From Parietichytrium sp. I65-24A (lineage: Eukaryota; Sar; Bigyra; Thraustochytrida; Thraustochytriidae): a stretch of 64,000 nucleotides of DNA. Position numbers and translations under genes: made by a program. The stretch is taken from assembly GCA_012862575.1 (NCBI GenBank), contig BLSF01000018.1:67680-131679 (forward strand). The letters run 5' to 3'. The notes below the pieces were generated by a model that was given only the letters and a program-made list of their open reading frames with translations, was not told the DNA's origin and did no database searches. This document shows, one piece after another, positions 9,847 through 19,125 of the stretch (its first letter is position 1; each line of letters begins with the position of its first letter).

Positions 9847-10842
9847 TCAGTTCTCCTCGCACAGTCCAGAAGCCCCGGACGCGGTCTCAATACTTCTAAA
9901 CGTGTCGTTGGAGTCGTTTGTGGCCACATCCTTCTTGATGACATTGATGTTGAAGAAATACCCGTCCGATCCTGATACTTCATCGCAAGTCAGCTGCGCC
10001 TCGAGCACGCTGCCACTGCTCCACTTCTCGGAAAGAGTGATCTCCTGATTCACAGCGGTGCATTCTACGGAAGATTGGACCGTGGTGGAACCGAAGTTGA
10101 CCACTTTGATGCGTTCGTCCTGGATCTCTCCGGTCATCAGGAACCCGTCCACGCTGTATATTGTCACCGTCTCAGTCTTCGTGATGGTCTCTTCGCCTCC
10201 GTAAAAGCCGTACACGTGTGGGTCACCCATCAGCTGGCATACCGACTCGCACTCGCAGCTCGTTGGAATAGAATGACCCTGCACGTTCAATGAGCTGGAG
10301 GTCTCGGACGCCGATGCCGATGCCGATGCCTCTGTGGATCGGAGCCGGCGCCGAGAGGAAGGGCCGTCTGGACAAAGACCCGTGGACCCGGTGGCCGACT
10401 CGAGGGTCTGAAAGTTCGCGTCGCTGCCGGAGACAGTCTTGTTAATGTAGACGTTGAGATGGTATCCGCCAGATGCGGTGTCGCAGATGACTTGGATGCT
10501 GACCTCGCCATCGGAACCACCCAGGTCTTGCGAGTTGGTGAACGTGGTTCCAACTGCTTTGCACTGGTCTCTGTTGTACGTAGTTGAGCCGAAGGTGACT
10601 TCGCCGATGCGCTCATCGTCGAAAGTGGTTCCCGTGATGGAGAAGTCACCCAGTTTGTAGAAGAGAAGATCAGTTCCGTACTGTGTCCACGACTTGCCTT
10701 CAAAGTCCTCCATATGAGGGTCTCCGTAGGCGATGCACTGAGCGGTGCAAGTACATACCGGTGATCCGGCAACGGTGCTGGTCGCTTGAGCGGACCGCGA
10801 CAGAGCGAGAGCTCCAGCTGCGAATATGGCCTTTTGCATCAT
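9847..10842 (-). CDS. Secreted protein with two tandem vWD-like cysteine-rich repeats
   Basis: The protein has 331 residues and starts at tandem ATGs at 10842. Residues 1-20 form a signal peptide ending in a small-residue cleavage region. Two homologous halves follow. Each starts with a Cys cluster and a von Willebrand type D-like GDPH motif (GDPHMEDFEG near residue 41, GDPHVYGFYGG near 207). Each then has an ER-I/K-x-V-x-FGSTT strand, an internal Cys, and a closing GS/ASGLC motif. The halves are joined by a low-complexity SRRRLRSTEASASASASETSSS linker. The length per half, about 130-140 residues, is near that of a vWD core, but the C8/TIL modules of animal mucins are missing. It is likely exported or attached to the cell surface. 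No partner is evident nearby. The vWD assignment rests on the GDPH motif and cysteine pattern only. Confidence 0.75.
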   Translation of the reverse strand: MMQKAIFAAGALALSRSAQATSTVAGSPVCTCTAQCIAYGDPHMEDFEGKSWTQYGTDLLFYKLGDFSITGTTFDDERIGEVTFGSTTYNRDQCKAVGTTFTNSQDLGGSDGEVSIQVICDTASGGYHLNVYINKTVSGSDANFQTLESATGSTGLCPDGPSSRRRLRSTEASASASASETSSSLNVQGHSIPTSCECESVCQLMGDPHVYGFYGGEETITKTETVTIYSVDGFLMTGEIQDERIKVVNFGSTTVQSSVECTAVNQEITLSEKWSSGSVLEAQLTCDEVSGSDGYFFNINVIKKDVATNDSNDTFRSIETASGASGLCEEN

Positions 10843-11928
10843 CTTCGGACAAAACTTCTTCGCCTTTTGGAATTTCTCGCTGCTTTGGATTGGCTTGCTG
10901 TTTTTAGTTTTGAATGTTGTTGTTGTGGATTTGCTTGGTGTTTTGGTTCTGGATCCATCTTGGCGTGACTGGCGGCGCAGAGCCAGTACCTTATGTTATT
11001 CAGATGTTGTCTTCAAAACCAAATTTGAGAACCTTCATAATTATGGCTGAATAGAAAGTGTCGAAAGGTGAAAATTGTGTCAAATTCGTATGAGAAGCTG
11101 CTGGGCTCCCCTTTGGCTTACTGTAGGCAGCCTTTTTGAAACCTCACCAAGGTTCGCCATGGTATAGCGAGCCAGAACTTCAGGTCGCTGCACGTCTGAA
11201 TCGAAGAGTGGCAATAGTAACGCACGCTCTTAACGTACCGAGTTTCAGACAATGCACGTAGTACGTACAAAGTGGCTAAGCTACTGTTAACACCGTTCTA
11301 ATTCAGTGCCTCTGAATTCTCTGAACTGAATTTTTACTGTGAGAAAAACATCTGTTCTGAATTCGTTTGCGTTGCATGTAAAGTTAAATTCTCATTCTCT
11401 GAGCATCGACACCTTGCGCTTTCGAGACTCTCAAAATGCTCGAGTATCGAACAGCTTCAGTAGCCTCCATACGTCGAAGGCATGCCTTGGTCTCGCATCA
11501 GAAATGTCAGCTCAGCGCTACTAGTATGGCAACGAGTTACCGGTCAAATGCTGTGTTAGTACTAAAGGTGATGATGGCGTGGCATCGCAACGAGTGCGTG
11601 CTTGCGCTGCGCCCAGTATTTCTTTCACTTGAAAGTAATTCCTGTCTGCAAACATAGCGTTTTGATCGAGCATCGCAGGCAATTGAAAGGTTTTCACATT
11701 CAACACGCTCAACTGTCAAATATTGCCAATGGTCGGCCGTCAAAGCGCTAAACTAAGATCAAGTCCAAGTCCACAAGTCCAAGTGGGCGAGACTTTCCCA
11801 AGTACTGCATCGCTCGCAGTGCGACGTTGACTTGGTTTTCACGTGCGAATTGGTTCGCGAAGGCACGCGAGGGCCGCGATATCGCTGATGCTCAAGCGAG
11901 ACCTGGTCACAGGAGATAGGAGCCCGCG
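10843..11928. other. Divergent intergenic region between the vWD-like and EF-hand genes
   Basis: Both flanking genes are transcribed outward, so this 1.1-kb stretch should contain both promoters. I see no gene in it. 11290-11340 contains repeated CTGAATT units like those near 24.1 kb. 11758-11785 repeats AAGTCCAAGTCC-type units. Confidence 0.45.
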
Positions 11929-12845
11929 ATGAACTCAAGCAGCAGGCGACAGTCGAGCAGAGTGCTCGCGAGGGGTGAGAAGGCAGCGTCTAGCAGGAAG
12001 ACGGTGACGGGAAAGCATGACGTGGCCGCTAGGGCCGTAGAGGAGGAAAAGGCCAAGCAAATTTTGAGGCTTGTAGCAAAAAAGAGCGGGCTTCCACTTG
12101 CTCTGGTGGTGGAGCTCAATTCTCATTGGAAAAGGGACTTACAGCCGACAAATTTGATGGATGAATTGCTCAGTCAACTTGCTCCAGACGCCGTGGATTT
12201 CGAGGGGAGAAACCTGCAGGAGAGGCTGGTGGCAGAGCTCGAGACTGTGGACCGCGAGTTTGCGGGCAGATTTTTCCCCGAAGAGCACCCATTTCCATTC
12301 TCTCCGGAGGATATTGAAAAGGTAAGTGTGCCCCTCCTTAAAATTACATTCGAGGCTCTAGTAGCGGGCTAATTTGCTGACGGACGATGTGCTCGAGCAG
12401 GCCAACTCGAGCGCAAAGACGCTCACCTTCGAAGAATATGTCCTCAACTTGACCTTCCTGGCGAAATCGGCAAGACCAGAGGATCGTTTGCTATTTCTCT
12501 TCCAGAATGCGGATCGTGACTGCGACGGAGAAATCTCTCTTTCGGAACTGATGGAAATGTTACAAGCCCACTCCGTCTCGAAAGAAGTCAATGGAACAAA
12601 CATGTAAGTGCATATACTTGAAAAGTCCATCGGCAACCATAGCTGAATAAGTTTTTCCCTTGGTCGCAAATACAAGTTATACATGGGTGAAAAAGCACTT
12701 CAAAATTGCAGATGTGGATAATAGTGGGACACTTGATTTTTACGAATGTCTGAATATCTTAAAGGCTCATCCCACAATACTTGGCAATATCGGGTTCAGT
12801 ATTCAGGCGTTCGTGAATAGCTTCAAGAAGGGACCCTCTGTTTGA
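11929..12845 (+). CDS. Two-EF-hand calcium-binding protein, three exons
   Basis: The exons are 11929-12321, 12401-12603 and 12677-12845, with GT-AG introns of 79 and 73 bp. The product is 254 residues. Two canonical EF-hand loops are present: DRDCDGEISLSE at about residues 169-180 and DVDNSGTLDFYE at about 211-222. Both have the expected D/N-x-D-x-D/S-G-x-I/L-x-x-x-E ligands. The N-terminal half is helical and charged and unlike calmodulin. It could be a regulatory or anchoring region like those in calcineurin-B- or calpain-type EF-hand proteins, but I cannot name the family. A role as a soluble calcium sensor is inferred. The stop at 12843-12845 lies 68 bp from the end of the convergent gene at 12914. 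Confidence 0.85.
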
Positions 12846-12913
12846 GACTTAAGTTGTCGGCACCACTTCAAGCGGGGCAAGACGGAAAAAAGAATATGAG
12901 GCAAACTTCTCGG

Positions 12914-13636
12914 TCACATCGTCTGCTGTCGGAAATTCTGCAACATGGACTCTTGCGACTCGAGTTGCGCAAACAACTGGTTGAACCTGTTCCCCTCGGA
13001 TCCTTGCACGGCACGATTCTGCGAAGTGTTGCCGACGGCATCCCCAGACCCTAATATGTGCTGTGTTGCTTTTACGTCTGCATTGGGGTTCCCCGAGCTC
13101 ATCTTTGCGATTTTCTCGATCTCCAAAATGACCGCCTTTCTCGCAATTGTGACCCCAGGGGCCTTGGGGAGGGGATCCAACTTTTTACAAAGAAAGTGCT
13201 CCGTCAAATAGGCGGCGAACTGCTTTGGGGTCGGATTTGTTCTGCCAGTCGCGCGCCACTTGGCCACTTGGCGAGCAAAGTCTTTCAAAATACTTTCTAT
13301 ACCCTCTGGCTCTCGTTTTTGACCCGTCTCATTTGCAATAAACTTTTTATTCTGTGCATCTTGCTTGTCCTTTGCTATCTCTAATCTGCTATCCTGGCGT
13401 GCGTTGGTGAATTCGGACTTTGTAAGTACCTTCCCTTCGCGAAAGCCTGAGGCTCCAAACGGAGCATTCGATCCATCAAACTTGTTTGTTCCAATCTTGA
13501 AAGACCCTGCGGCCCTTGCCTTTCCTGTCGAGCTTTCGGGAGCTGCCTGTCCGTTCTTGATCTCCCTCGCTGCCCGTTTGGCGCTGTTCAAGGTTGAGAA
13601 GCAGTCTTCGAGCAACTCGTACAGCGGGGCGTCCAT
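12914..13636 (-). CDS. Unidentified 240-residue charged protein
   Basis: The frame is open further upstream, to 13831, but the first ATG is at 13636, giving 240 residues. The protein is hydrophilic and rich in Lys, Ala and Gln. It has no signal peptide, membrane segment or domain that I recognise. Features worth noting are an ordered-looking N-terminal helix (DAPLYELLEDCFSTLN), a Gly/Phe-containing segment (FGASGF) and a central helical block (LKDFARQVAKW) followed by KQFAAYLTEHFL. A 5' exon spliced into the upstream open frame cannot be excluded. Its 3' end faces the EF-hand gene. Confidence 0.55.
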   Translation of the reverse strand: MDAPLYELLEDCFSTLNSAKRAAREIKNGQAAPESSTGKARAAGSFKIGTNKFDGSNAPFGASGFREGKVLTKSEFTNARQDSRLEIAKDKQDAQNKKFIANETGQKREPEGIESILKDFARQVAKWRATGRTNPTPKQFAAYLTEHFLCKKLDPLPKAPGVTIARKAVILEIEKIAKMSSGNPNADVKATQHILGSGDAVGNTSQNRAVQGSEGNRFNQLFAQLESQESMLQNFRQQTM

Positions 13637-14557
13637 CTTTCGCCCGTTGTATACACAGGGAGCGTTCAGCCACAATGCCGGCGACTGCCTCTTCTCCAAG
13701 TCAAAGCAGCAAAGGATCGCCAAATGCCAGCCGCTCTCTTGCCACTCTGACAAATCGATTGAATGGACCTGCGCGGATCGCAAGCTTGCCCTAAAGCCAT
13801 TGTGCCAGTGCCCATAACCCCGGAGACGCAAACAACTCTATGCCACCTCCTTCAGTGAGCATTAACCTCATAAGAGCACAGTTCTCTATTCCATCTCGCG
13901 CCGAATTTGTTTTGTTCGTACGTGCATTTGTACAATCGCTCGAATTGCTCCAATTGCTCCAATTGCTCCAATTGCACCCTCGCTGCTCCACGCCAATAGG
14001 CAATTAGTTACTTGGGCCAACTTTCAGTTCGACTATCACGTGGAGCTTTGACGTGCCTGCAACTTTCGTAACGGACCTTGCTATAGTTTCGGGTGGTGGG
14101 ATGCTACGGCGTGGCATCGGCCAAGGCAAAGCAAATGCAAGAAACTAGCAACAAGTTGTTCGCGAGCGGTGAAGGAAGAAAAGTGGATCGTTCAGCACGA
14201 AAGCAATGGGTCTGAGACGCGCAAATAATATTTCGCTCTTGTATTTTAATTTTTAATTATCATAATACCATATACACTTGCCTGGCTCCGAGTTGGAGTT
14301 TTAGCTTCGATTGCTTGCTTGGCTACCTATTCCAATCGAGGCCGACGCGGTGATTTCGTGCAAGAGCGAGGGGAAGTAGTATCCTCTAACATTGGACATG
14401 CCCAATTTCAATCTCTCGTTGCTAGGTTGGTTTAACAGAGTGAGCCGCCCACTTGCTGTGGAGTTGTTCAAGGCGGCGTAGTCCATTCGACGAAGAGCTG
14501 GACTTGGAGGAGTCCAATCTCGTGAGCTTGTGACTCTGCGGAGTGGAGCGGAGCAAA
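13637..14557. other. Divergent intergenic region with an AATTGCTCC tandem repeat
   Basis: The stretch lies between two outward-facing genes and I see no gene in it. At 13942-13975 a 9-bp unit, AATTGCTCC, is repeated about four times. 14225-14275 is AT-rich. Confidence 0.5.
13942..13975 (+). repeat. Tandem 9-bp repeat (AATTGCTCC)n
   Basis: Three full copies and one partial copy of AATTGCTCC follow each other directly. This is a short minisatellite in the divergent promoter region. Confidence 0.9.
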
Positions 14558-15754
14558 ATGGCCACGGCAGAGCGGGCGAACGCTTCTTTAGACTCCCTCC
14601 CCAATGCCGCAAGCTCGAGCCAGAGCGAGGAGGCAAGCAGAGAGATCATTCTTGCGTCTCTATCTCGGCAGCATCGGGAGTCAAGGCTTGCGCGCAAGTC
14701 CATGGGCGACGCTCGAGTATGCTCAGATCCTATCATGACGGTGCCGGGGGCAGAGTCGCCGGGAAAGCGCAAATCTCGGAAGAGGTACAGCTATCAACCG
14801 ATTCCCCAGAACGCGGCCCCAGCAATTCGGCGATCAAGCGCGCAGTCAGAGGGGAAACCATCTACATTCGATTTCGATGAGCCCTTGCCAGAGATGGCAG
14901 ACAGCAATTCGCAAAGGCACAGCTTGGTGTGGGAGAAAAGTAAAAGTCGGCAGATCGCTCAGGTTCTCAAGGCTTGCTCTGCTCTTTCCAAAGGGACTTC
15001 AGGCGTAGACCGATCAAAGTCGTATATTTTTCCAGGCGAGCAGAATCTTTCGGAAGCGGACGATCAAGCCCAGGAGGAGGCGAAAATACAGAGTGACGCC
15101 GCCATGGGAAGCTCTTACGTGCATGACGTGACGATTGAACCTACTATTACGCTTCGGAAAGGGTACGCACCAAACTCGAACTGGCTGGACCCGGATAGAT
15201 ATCCGCTGAGCGCAGAGGCCGGGGCCTGTGTGCGAGGCAAGTGCAATACAGCCGCTTCGGAAAGCTCTTCGCCGGGGCGTCCACCACCACTTTGTTTGAA
15301 ATGTGGTGGATTGGCAGATAAAGAAATGAGCCGCTATCGCCGTGTTCGTGCAATTGGCTTCAAGCGGATATTTCATCTTGCCCAGCTCCGCTACAACGCT
15401 ACAAACCATCTTCTTCTCAAGGCTCTTGTGTTCGACTGCTGGCGAACGCTTTCGAAAGCAGCCAATATACAACGGCGTGTTGCAGAGCGGTGGTATCAAA
15501 CGAGGATGCATACTTTGATGGACAAGAGTTTTCACGGCTGGAAGTTGGCAACATGGCGAATGCTGAAGCTCCGGATGCAAAACCAACTTAAGAAGCAATC
15601 GATTCAACTGGAATCACAGCTTTCACTCTTGTCCATAGACACAGGAGAGGCAATTTTCGACTCCCCGCCGCAAGGGAAGGAGGGTACCACGTGCCCCGAA
15701 GCTGCGCAGACAGAGAAGGCCGAAGAGCCATTGTCTGGTAGTACCAGTACCTGA
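14558..15754 (+). CDS. Unidentified protein with Sfi1-like W-containing helical repeats
   Basis: The product is 398 residues from the ATG at 14558. Five codons upstream only a GTG extends the frame. The N-terminal two thirds are Ser/Arg-rich and probably disordered. A CxxC pair (CLKCGG) lies near residue 250. The C-terminal third is helical, with repeating aromatic-Trp motifs: LVFDCWRTLSKA, VAERWYQTRM, KSFHGWKLATWR. These resemble the roughly 23-residue centrin-binding repeats of Sfi1-type proteins (hydrophobic-x-x-W spacing). Only two or three units are visible, far fewer than in true Sfi1. A basal-body or centrin link is therefore a hypothesis. The protein ends in an acidic, Ser/Pro-rich tail. 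Confidence 0.7.
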   Translation: MATAERANASLDSLPNAASSSQSEEASREIILASLSRQHRESRLARKSMGDARVCSDPIMTVPGAESPGKRKSRKRYSYQPIPQNAAPAIRRSSAQSEGKPSTFDFDEPLPEMADSNSQRHSLVWEKSKSRQIAQVLKACSALSKGTSGVDRSKSYIFPGEQNLSEADDQAQEEAKIQSDAAMGSSYVHDVTIEPTITLRKGYAPNSNWLDPDRYPLSAEAGACVRGKCNTAASESSSPGRPPPLCLKCGGLADKEMSRYRRVRAIGFKRIFHLAQLRYNATNHLLLKALVFDCWRTLSKAANIQRRVAERWYQTRMHTLMDKSFHGWKLATWRMLKLRMQNQLKKQSIQLESQLSLLSIDTGEAIFDSPPQGKEGTTCPEAAQTEKAEEPLSGSTST

Positions 15755-16053
15755 AAATTTTTCGATTCGATCGTATGAATTGAGGAGGTGTTAGAAGGCA
15801 GTGGGGGGAAAAGACGGAGTACCGGTAGGTGGCACAAATCGTGTTTGTTGAAGATAGCAGAAAATTGTTTCCTGAGATGTTGACCAATAAAAATTAGAAA
15901 CTTGACAAGACAATCTATATATTGTTCGCTGCTAACCAGTACCGGTACTCGAGTACTCCCTTCTCTCTTTCAAGCTTCCTATGCTTGCTCTATGCGCTAA
16001 ATTCTATTCTATTTGCAAAGCCTCCTTGGCAAGTATCTTAGCTTTCCAGGCAA
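15755..16053. other. Convergent 3' flanks with GTACCGGTAC palindrome
   Basis: This is the short interval between two converging genes. It contains GTACCGGTA at 15819-15827 and AGTACCGGTACT at 15938-15949, followed at once by CGAGTACT. I see no gene. Confidence 0.6.
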
Positions 16054-18022
16054 TCAATTTTTGGACTTCTTCTGGTTCTTCTTTTTCCCTCCTTTGGCTG
16101 CCGGAGGTTTTTTCTTCTTCTCATAGGTCTCGCGAAGCTTACCACTAGGCAAATCCACGTACCACTCATTGAGCAGCTCGTCAAGCAAGCCGTCGCACGT
16201 CGTCTGGAGGAAGTCGCGAAGCTGTTCGCCATCAGCAATGTCTCTATCAGATTGCAATAGGCGTGCAATGACGTTGAGACAGGTCAACAGCGGCCCGCGG
16301 AGATGTGGCACGAATTGCGGCATATCATTGATGCATTTCCCGGAGATAACAGGGGCTGTCGCCTCTCGAAAGCGAATCACTGCGCTCTCTACGAATGCAG
16401 CGTTCCGTTTCCCGTCTTCACTGCGTCCATTCTTCAGCATTGCAAAGACAATCTTGTGTGACGGATGTTCGATGGTGGATTGCATCTTCAACTGTTCCCA
16501 GACGATTCTGTATTTTGCAAACAGGGATCCGAGGTCCTTGCAGCCCTGCGCAAGTTCGAGGGTCTCCAACCGCGCACCGAAGAGCTTGTCCATTGGCGAC
16601 GGAGAGCTCACCTCAGGGCTCATGTCCAGGTTCATCAGAGCATCGTAGGCTCGAATAATGGTCAAGCCAGCGGCGCGAAGCTCATTGGAAGTGCAGAGTC
16701 CGTTGCATGCCCGTTCAAAGCTTTTCTCGATGGGAAGGTGGCCGTCCTCGACATTTGTGGGTTCCTCGTCGCGCCATTCCTCGTAGGGTGGAAATTCGCT
16801 GGAAAAGACGGCCGCACCGAGAAAGTAGCCCACCATTTCGTCACACCCCACGTCCTCGGGAACCGCATCCTCTACGATTGGCAGGAAAGAGTCCTTAAAG
16901 AAAAGTTTCACAAATGGGAGGAAATGAACTTCCCGAAGCGAGTCTTGGCCTCCGAATATCGAAGGCGCAAGGCACGTCAATTGTGAGTCGGATGTGTAGA
17001 CGAATCTTTTTCGGAAACAGAGTCCAAACAAGTCCGTGAGCTTGGCCTTGCCGTATTTCGCAAGCTTAAGAATCTCGGTCATTTTGCGGGATCCAGCCAC
17101 CTTGGTTTTGAGTTTCGCCATGGCGAAGGGGATGACTTTCCAGAAGGAGGGATCGATAAGGAAATCCAACTTTGCCGCAAAGCGAAACACGCGCAGAACA
17201 CGCAGCGGGTCGTCGCGGAGAATTTTGATCCACCACAACAGCCTTGGGTCCATCAAGTCCAAGCCAACGGCTTGTGCAAGGAGGCTGTCGTCTTCACTCA
17301 CCAAGATGGTGGAGACGTCAGGCAGCTCGTCCGGCTGTGGGGCGCGGAGCAGATTATTTCGAAGGTCATCAATCCCGCCAAAGTAATCCAGCAATGTCCA
17401 CTTGAGCACGTTGCCGCCGACGAGGTGAGTGGAAGGCTCCATTTGGACGTGGATGAGAATGGAGCCGATCGTCAGATCCCGCCGCAGAGCGTCTTCTTTC
17501 GGCGTGCCGCGCTGATTGCGTGTCGGAATGCGATGTCCGTCGTCTTCGTATGTTTCCTCCCCGATGGTAGGCATGAGATCAAGTTCTACCGTTCCCTCCC
17601 CTGGGCCAAAGTCAAAAATCGCCTTTGCAGTATCTAGTTCCTTGTTCTTGGACATGTCGCCTTGGATCTCCACACTTTTGAGCCCGACGAACGAGTACGA
17701 GGACTCCAGCTCGCCCTTCCCCTTGAGGGTAGCGGCGAATTCGGCCATATCTTCCAAAATCGACATGACGGACACTTGTTCGGGGCAGTCGACCAGGCAT
17801 AAGCTCACGTCGAGGTCGTCTGGGGTCCTCTCGAGCAGCATGTCCCTCACATACCCACCGTTTACGAACAGCCCATCGATGGGCAGCCCTTTCCATGCGA
17901 TGCAGTCCAGCACGAACCTGATGATGCGGAGCTCCTTGTGCGGCACGAGGTCCACGTACATTTGCGGGACCAGATCGCCGTGCTCCACATCGATACTGCG
18001 CGCAATCTCCTTCGGCTCCGCG

Positions 18023-18057
<35 letters not shown>

Positions 18058-18450
18058 TTGATCCCCTTCATCTGCAACTTGTTCATTGTCCGCCACATCC
18101 GCATGCTCATGCTCATGCTCATGCTCATGCTCAGCTGTTGCAGCTTTTCCATTCTCCGCAACATCCGCGACATGGCATGTTTCGTCTTGCGCAGGCGCCG
18201 CAGCAGTATCTCCTCCATCCTTGCTGCCATCGTCCAAATCCTTTCCACCGTTTCCGTCTCCATCGGTCCATCTCCCCGCACTCTCACTCTCATTAACACT
18301 CTCACTCACACTCACGCCCTCACTCACACTCACACTCGTCTCATGTTGGGTGCTCTTGCGCCTCTCAGCGTCGGCGAGGCGAACGGCTCGTAGCGCCAGG
18401 GCTAGCGTCGTCGCTGCGAGACACACTGCCGCCGCCACTCTCAGCGCCAT
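16054..18450 (-). CDS. Membrane-anchored class II CCA-adding enzyme / poly(A) polymerase family protein
   Basis: The product is 798 residues from the ATG at 18450. The core is a tRNA nucleotidyltransferase/poly(A) polymerase class II head and neck. The catalytic motif GGYVRDMLLERTPDDLDV lies about residues 195-215, with the metal-binding D-x-D. RRDLTIGSIL at about 320 corresponds to the RRDxTINAM motif. DPLRVLRVFRFAAKLDF at about 410-427 is the RNA-binding neck motif. N-terminally, residues 4-26 are a hydrophobic helix, a signal anchor or organelle-targeting segment. A long linker follows, with (EH)n near 105-115 and an uninterrupted Asp run near 131-143. The protein ends in a Lys-rich tail. 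The region C-terminal to the neck has no match I recognise, and the protein is nearly twice the usual CCA-enzyme length. Whether it adds CCA, adds poly(A) or has another substrate cannot be told. The hydrophobic N-terminus suggests ER or organelle location. Confidence 0.8.
18023..18058 (+). repeat. (CAT)n microsatellite coding for poly-Asp
   Basis: Twelve uninterrupted CAT units lie within the coding frame of the CCA-enzyme-like gene. Read on the minus strand they encode Asp residues. The number of units, and so the length of the Asp run, should be polymorphic. Confidence 0.95.
18102..18132 (+). repeat. (GCTCAT)n microsatellite coding for Glu-His dipeptides
   Basis: About five hexamer units GCTCAT lie in frame and encode alternating Glu and His in the linker of the membrane-anchored nucleotidyltransferase-like protein. 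Confidence 0.9.
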
Positions 18451-19125
18451 CGGCTCGGTCCCTTGTGAGTGCCAGTGCCAGTGCCAGTGACAGTGACAGT
18501 GCGAAAGAGAGGCTGGCTCACTGAGAGAAGAGAGAACTGAGAGAGATCAGGTTAGATGTGATCTGATCTCTGATTTGATCAGAGCAGAGCGCGAGCGAGG
18601 ACGCTCTGGCTAAGCGAGCTGCTAACCACCCGGTACGCGCCGCTCTCTCTCTCTCTCTCTCTCTCTCTGCCTCTCTCAACACACACAGTCCGCGCGGTCC
18701 TAGCGACACCCCGTGGCAGGACGCTAAGGTGGAGAGGTAGCAGGCACGCCGCGGACGGAAAGAAGAAGGAGGGGGGAAAGGAAAGAAAGAAAGAAAGAAA
18801 GAAAGAAAGGAAGAAAGAAAGAAGAAAGAGAGAGAGAGAGAGAAAAAGAACCCACTCACTAACTCACTTCGTCTCACTCTCGGGAACCCGCGGACCCTCC
18901 CGGTTCCTCGGTTCCTCGGTTCCTCGGCTCCCGACGACCGCACCCCCGCGCACCCCCGCGCGCGTTCCGGGAACGTTTCCCTCTCGGTCTCTCTGTTCCG
19001 GGAACCTTCCCCCTCCGCTTCCGTCGCTTCCGTCGCTTCCGGGAACGCTGCCTGCCCCCCCAAAAAAAGCCAGCCGCCTCGCGCGGACACCTGCGGGGAC
19101 ACTCGCGGACAGCCGCGGGGACACG
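18451..19125. promoter_or_regulatory. Divergent promoter region between the CCA-like gene and ARP6
   Basis: The two start codons, at 18450 (-) and 19126 (+), are 675 bp apart and point outward, so both promoters must lie here. The region contains a (CT)n tract at 18641-18668, a (GAAA)n/(GA)n tract at 18781-18844 and a short tandem CGGTTCCT repeat near 18899-18925. Several GGGAACG/CGTTCC half-sites lie near 18965-19045. No TATA-like element is evident. Promoter function is inferred from gene orientation. Confidence 0.5.

Noticed and set aside
13637-13831. Upstream extension of the minus-strand gene at 12914-13636
   Set aside because: The extension has no ATG, only a TTG start. It could be a spliced exon but no convincing donor/acceptor pair was found.
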